64,000 nucleotides of DNA, taken from contig NZ_PUIA01000058.1 in NCBI RefSeq assembly GCF_002967715.1, positions 1 to 64,000 on the forward strand, read 5' to 3'. This document shows positions 61,665 through 64,000 of the stretch, piece after piece. The translations under genes were made by a program, and so were the position numbers. The notes under the pieces were generated by a model. The model searched no databases, had not been told where the DNA came from, and was given only the letters and a program-made list of their open reading frames with translations. The first letter of the stretch is position 1. Each line of letters starts with the position of its first letter. The DNA is from Blastopirellula marina (GTDB lineage Bacteria; Planctomycetota; Planctomycetia; Pirellulales; Pirellulaceae).

Positions 61665-64000
61665 TTACAACGCGTCGACAGCGTCGAGTTCCATCAACTC
61701 GATCTGGGCCGGTTCCTGTCCGAGGAAGCGGCGGGTGTTGGCATCGGGCTTTGGGGTCGGCAAGGCCGCATGCTGAAGGTGGGCAACCACCATCGTGCGG
61801 ATCGTGCGCTGGTTAGCCGCCGGGGTGATCGTCATGCCCGGCATGTCTTCTTCGGTCCAGCCAATCAGCCGCGTCTCTCCCTTTTTCAGTTGGCGAACGT
61901 CTTTCACCGCGTTCAGCATGTGACGCAAGTTGACTTCCCCTTCGGTAGGTGCCAGCGACAATACCGGCGACTGGGTCCACTCGTCGAACAGCAGCCACTG
62001 GTCGTCGGCCTGGCCGAAGCGGACTTCCTGTTTCGATTCCGGTTCCAGGTCACCCAGCCAGGCAACTTCGATCTGGTTCGACTGGGCATTGCGGCGAACG
62101 ATTCCCACATCGTGCAGGGTCTGCGGCGAGGCATACGTCAGCGTGCCGGCTCCGGCGGTGTCGGTGTTCCAGGCGAACATCGGTTGGATCGACGTCGAAA
62201 GGAAGTACTCGCTGTGGATCATGGTCGACGAGTTCGAGGCGACTTGAACGCCGCTCAGCTGGATGTCGCCCCCTTCCTGGTGATAGCGGACTTCGCTGGT
62301 GCCATCGCCAAAGCGGCGCGACTGCGTGCTGAACGCATCGGCCCCTCGGCCAAACGGCAAGGCGACCGCGGTCGATTCCGAGAAGGTCATGTCGTACGTC
62401 GTACTGAGCGACGTGTACAGCGACGTGAACCGCGTCAGGTGAGCACGATGGTAGCCGGCGTGGGCTTCCAGGAAAGCGATCTCCGTGCGGCTGCGGGCAA
62501 AACCGATATCAAGTTCCGCCAGCTTGATCACGCAAACCGCACCCAAAATGGCAATCACCGGGGCCGCGATCCAGGCCCATTCGACCCTTCCCAGCATCCA
62601 GAATACAAACCAGTTCAGCGGCACCAAGACTAGCAAATAGCCAGCGGTGACACGCAGGACGAAGTTGCCGTTGGGAATGCTGATTCCGGCCGCGTCACGC
62701 AAGCATGCCCGGGCCGCGGTCGAGATCCCACCCGAATCGCTCCAACCTCCCACTCCGGACTGATTGTCGTAACCGAAGCCGGCGAATGCATCGATATTCA
62801 AGTCGCGTTCGGTCTGCCGGATTTTTTCGGCCAGGTTCTGCTCTGCCTGCAGATCGGCTTGGGGCTCGTCAGGCACGAGATCGACATTTAGACCTGATGT
62901 TTCCGGCTGGAATACTACCGGCACTTCTTCTTCGCTGATGTTCACTTCCGGCGTGAGCTCGCTGATCTTGTTCGCATCGCGCTGCTGATAGGCGGGCATC
63001 AGGTTGGCCAGGTCGCGGCTCATGAAACGCAGCGAGGTCACCAGCCGTGGGTCGTTTACACCGAAGGAGTCGGCCCAGCCGTTGACGGCTTGTTCGTCGT
63101 CGGTCTTGATGAACTTTCGCGGTTCGCGCCGCAACAGGACCGCGTTGAGGAACGAATCGAAGTTCTTCCAATTCCGCGAGATGTCTGGCGAACGAATCTG
63201 GAACGCAGTAACCGCGATGCGGCCGCGTCCCACACGCCGCTCGGCGACCAGGTCGCCGGTGTTGGGGATGAACTCTCCTTCAGGGCGAAGCTTCAAATCG
63301 GAACCGCGTAATGCCCCGGCCCGCAGGTCGACCTCGTACCGGAGGTCTTGCCACTTGTTGCTCTCGTAGATGCGTTCCGTCTTGACGAACGTATCGTTCC
63401 ACGCTTGGAAGCGGTCTTGTCCCAGTTCGATGCTGCCGCCGTCGTCGGCCGGTAAGTAGTCTGCGAGGAAGCTCAGTTTCAGGCGATCCAGCGAGTCTGG
63501 CCCGCTGATGATCAGTTGCCCGCCGAAGTGGAGCCAGTCGATCATGGCCTGCTGTTGATCGAGCGACAGCAGTTCGGGGTCGATTCCATCCCAGAAGACA
63601 TAGGCGATCGAAGTCCAGGCCATCGAGTTTTCCGGAACCGAAACGCGATCGATCGTTTTCGGGAGCACCAGGCGATAATGCGGAGCCGTTTCCGACTGGG
63701 CCAGCGGCGGATGCAGCGGGCGAACGACGTCGGTCACTTCCAGAAACTGGTATTCGTCGGAAGCACTGGCCAGCACCACCATGTAATACTCTTGGGGATG
63801 CATACGCGTGGTGGCCAGGCGATCGACCAGCACGGGGCGTCCTCCACCCACCGGGCGAAGGTCTGCCGCGAACAGCCGCGTTTGCGAGATGTTGCGATCG
63901 AACAGCGGTGGATAGAACAGCAGATCGGACCAGCGCTCTTGTCCCTTGGGCAGGGCCAACGGACGCGTCGCGGTGAAGTAGTAATCGGTGTCGGTGATCG
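61665..64000 (-). CDS. Large membrane protein with GATase1-like domain (cut by window edge)
   Basis: At least 778 residues, with the frame open to the window end; the TTG at 63959 is internal. Reading on from it gives ITDTDYYFTATRPLAL upstream. The N-terminal part has a GATase1/DUF4350-like fold (AYVFWDGIDPEL, AMIDWLHFGGQLIISGPDSL), where such domains usually lack catalytic residues. A pair of membrane helices follows near LRVTAGYLLVLVPLNWFVFW and WIAAPVIAILGAVCVIKLAE, then a beta-rich C-terminal domain. It is upstream of the ABC ATPase with a 33-base gap, so it is probably the auxiliary subunit of that exporter. Confidence 0.8.
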   Translation of the reverse strand, partial: ITDTDYYFTATRPLALPKGQERWSDLLFYPPLFDRNISQTRLFAADLRPVGGGRPVLVDRLATTRMHPQEYYMVVLASASDEYQFLEVTDVVRPLHPPLAQSETAPHYRLVLPKTIDRVSVPENSMAWTSIAYVFWDGIDPELLSLDQQQAMIDWLHFGGQLIISGPDSLDRLKLSFLADYLPADDGGSIELGQDRFQAWNDTFVKTERIYESNKWQDLRYEVDLRAGALRGSDLKLRPEGEFIPNTGDLVAERRVGRGRIAVTAFQIRSPDISRNWKNFDSFLNAVLLRREPRKFIKTDDEQAVNGWADSFGVNDPRLVTSLRFMSRDLANLMPAYQQRDANKISELTPEVNISEEEVPVVFQPETSGLNVDLVPDEPQADLQAEQNLAEKIRQTERDLNIDAFAGFGYDNQSGVGGWSDSGGISTAARACLRDAAGISIPNGNFVLRVTAGYLLVLVPLNWFVFWMLGRVEWAWIAAPVIAILGAVCVIKLAELDIGFARSRTEIAFLEAHAGYHRAHLTRFTSLYTSLSTTYDMTFSESTAVALPFGRGADAFSTQSRRFGDGTSEVRYHQEGGDIQLSGVQVASNSSTMIHSEYFLSTSIQPMFAWNTDTAGAGTLTYASPQTLHDVGIVRRNAQSNQIEVAWLGDLEPESKQEVRFGQADDQWLLFDEWTQSPVLSLAPTEGEVNLRHMLNAVKDVRQLKKGETRLIGWTEEDMPGMTITPAANQRTIRTMVVAHLQHAALPTPKPDANTRRFLGQEPAQIELMELDAVDAL

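Overview
This window is a chromosome segment from a planctomycete, most likely of the order Pirellulales (Blastopirellula/Bremerella/Rhodopirellula-like). The evidence is a DUF1559 pseudopilin-like protein (32474-33517), DUF1573, DUF1570, DUF3500 and DUF4416 proteins, a TAT-exported Gfo/Idh/MocA oxidoreductase, a cysteine-rich porin, an archaeal/eukaryotic-type prolyl-tRNA synthetase and many zinc-ribbon membrane proteins of unknown function. Genes are dense on both strands. I found no rRNA, tRNA, CRISPR array, prophage or intact insertion sequence.

Layout. 1-6.2 kb: the 5' part of cysS with ispF, a three-gene ABC-2 exporter, an MFS transporter and a CYTH (CyaB-like) protein. 6.4-9.6 kb: a membrane-anchored thioredoxin, a PII protein and an ammonium transporter with a good sigma-54 promoter. 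10-19.7 kb: an MBL-fold protein, nnrD-larB, a Gfo/Idh/MocA oxidoreductase, ribF-nrnA and four zinc-ribbon proteins. 20-26.3 kb: a NirB-NirD fusion nitrite reductase, also with a sigma-54-like promoter, then a tetraheme lipoprotein with a degenerate nucleotidase-like domain and a DUF1573 protein. 26.4-30.4 kb: a WecA/TagO-like sugar-phosphate transferase, an O-antigen ligase/TPR protein and a DUF4416 protein. 30.5-42.6 kb: porin, pseudopilin-like protein, proS, YhaM-like nuclease, LpxH-like phosphatase, glycosyltransferase, RNase R and an aminotransferase. 42.7-48 kb: lipoproteins, a transglutaminase-like protein, a Nudix hydrolase and a beta-propeller protein. 48.3-53 kb: amt, glnB and glnD in order. 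53-64 kb: a HExxH protein with a DUF3500 protein, mutM, trpB-trpA, repeat-rich DNA around an unknown gene, a LURP-one-like protein, and an ABC ATPase next to a large membrane protein that runs off the window.

The strongest theme is nitrogen assimilation. There are two ammonium transporters and two PII proteins, one PII-modifying enzyme (GlnD) and an assimilatory nitrite reductase. The 48-53 kb PII keeps the uridylylation tyrosine (Tyr51). The 7 kb PII has Phe51 and so should be invisible to GlnD. The amt gene next to the Phe51 PII and the nirBD gene both carry GG-N10-GC (-24/-12) elements, suggesting one NtrC/RpoN-type regulon.

The second theme is dispersed palindromic repeats. At least five families lie in intergenic DNA, mainly at 7.5-7.8, 42.6, 46.2-46.4, 57.8 and 58.7-60.1 kb. 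Two composite modules of the same families flank the unknown gene at 59340-59879.
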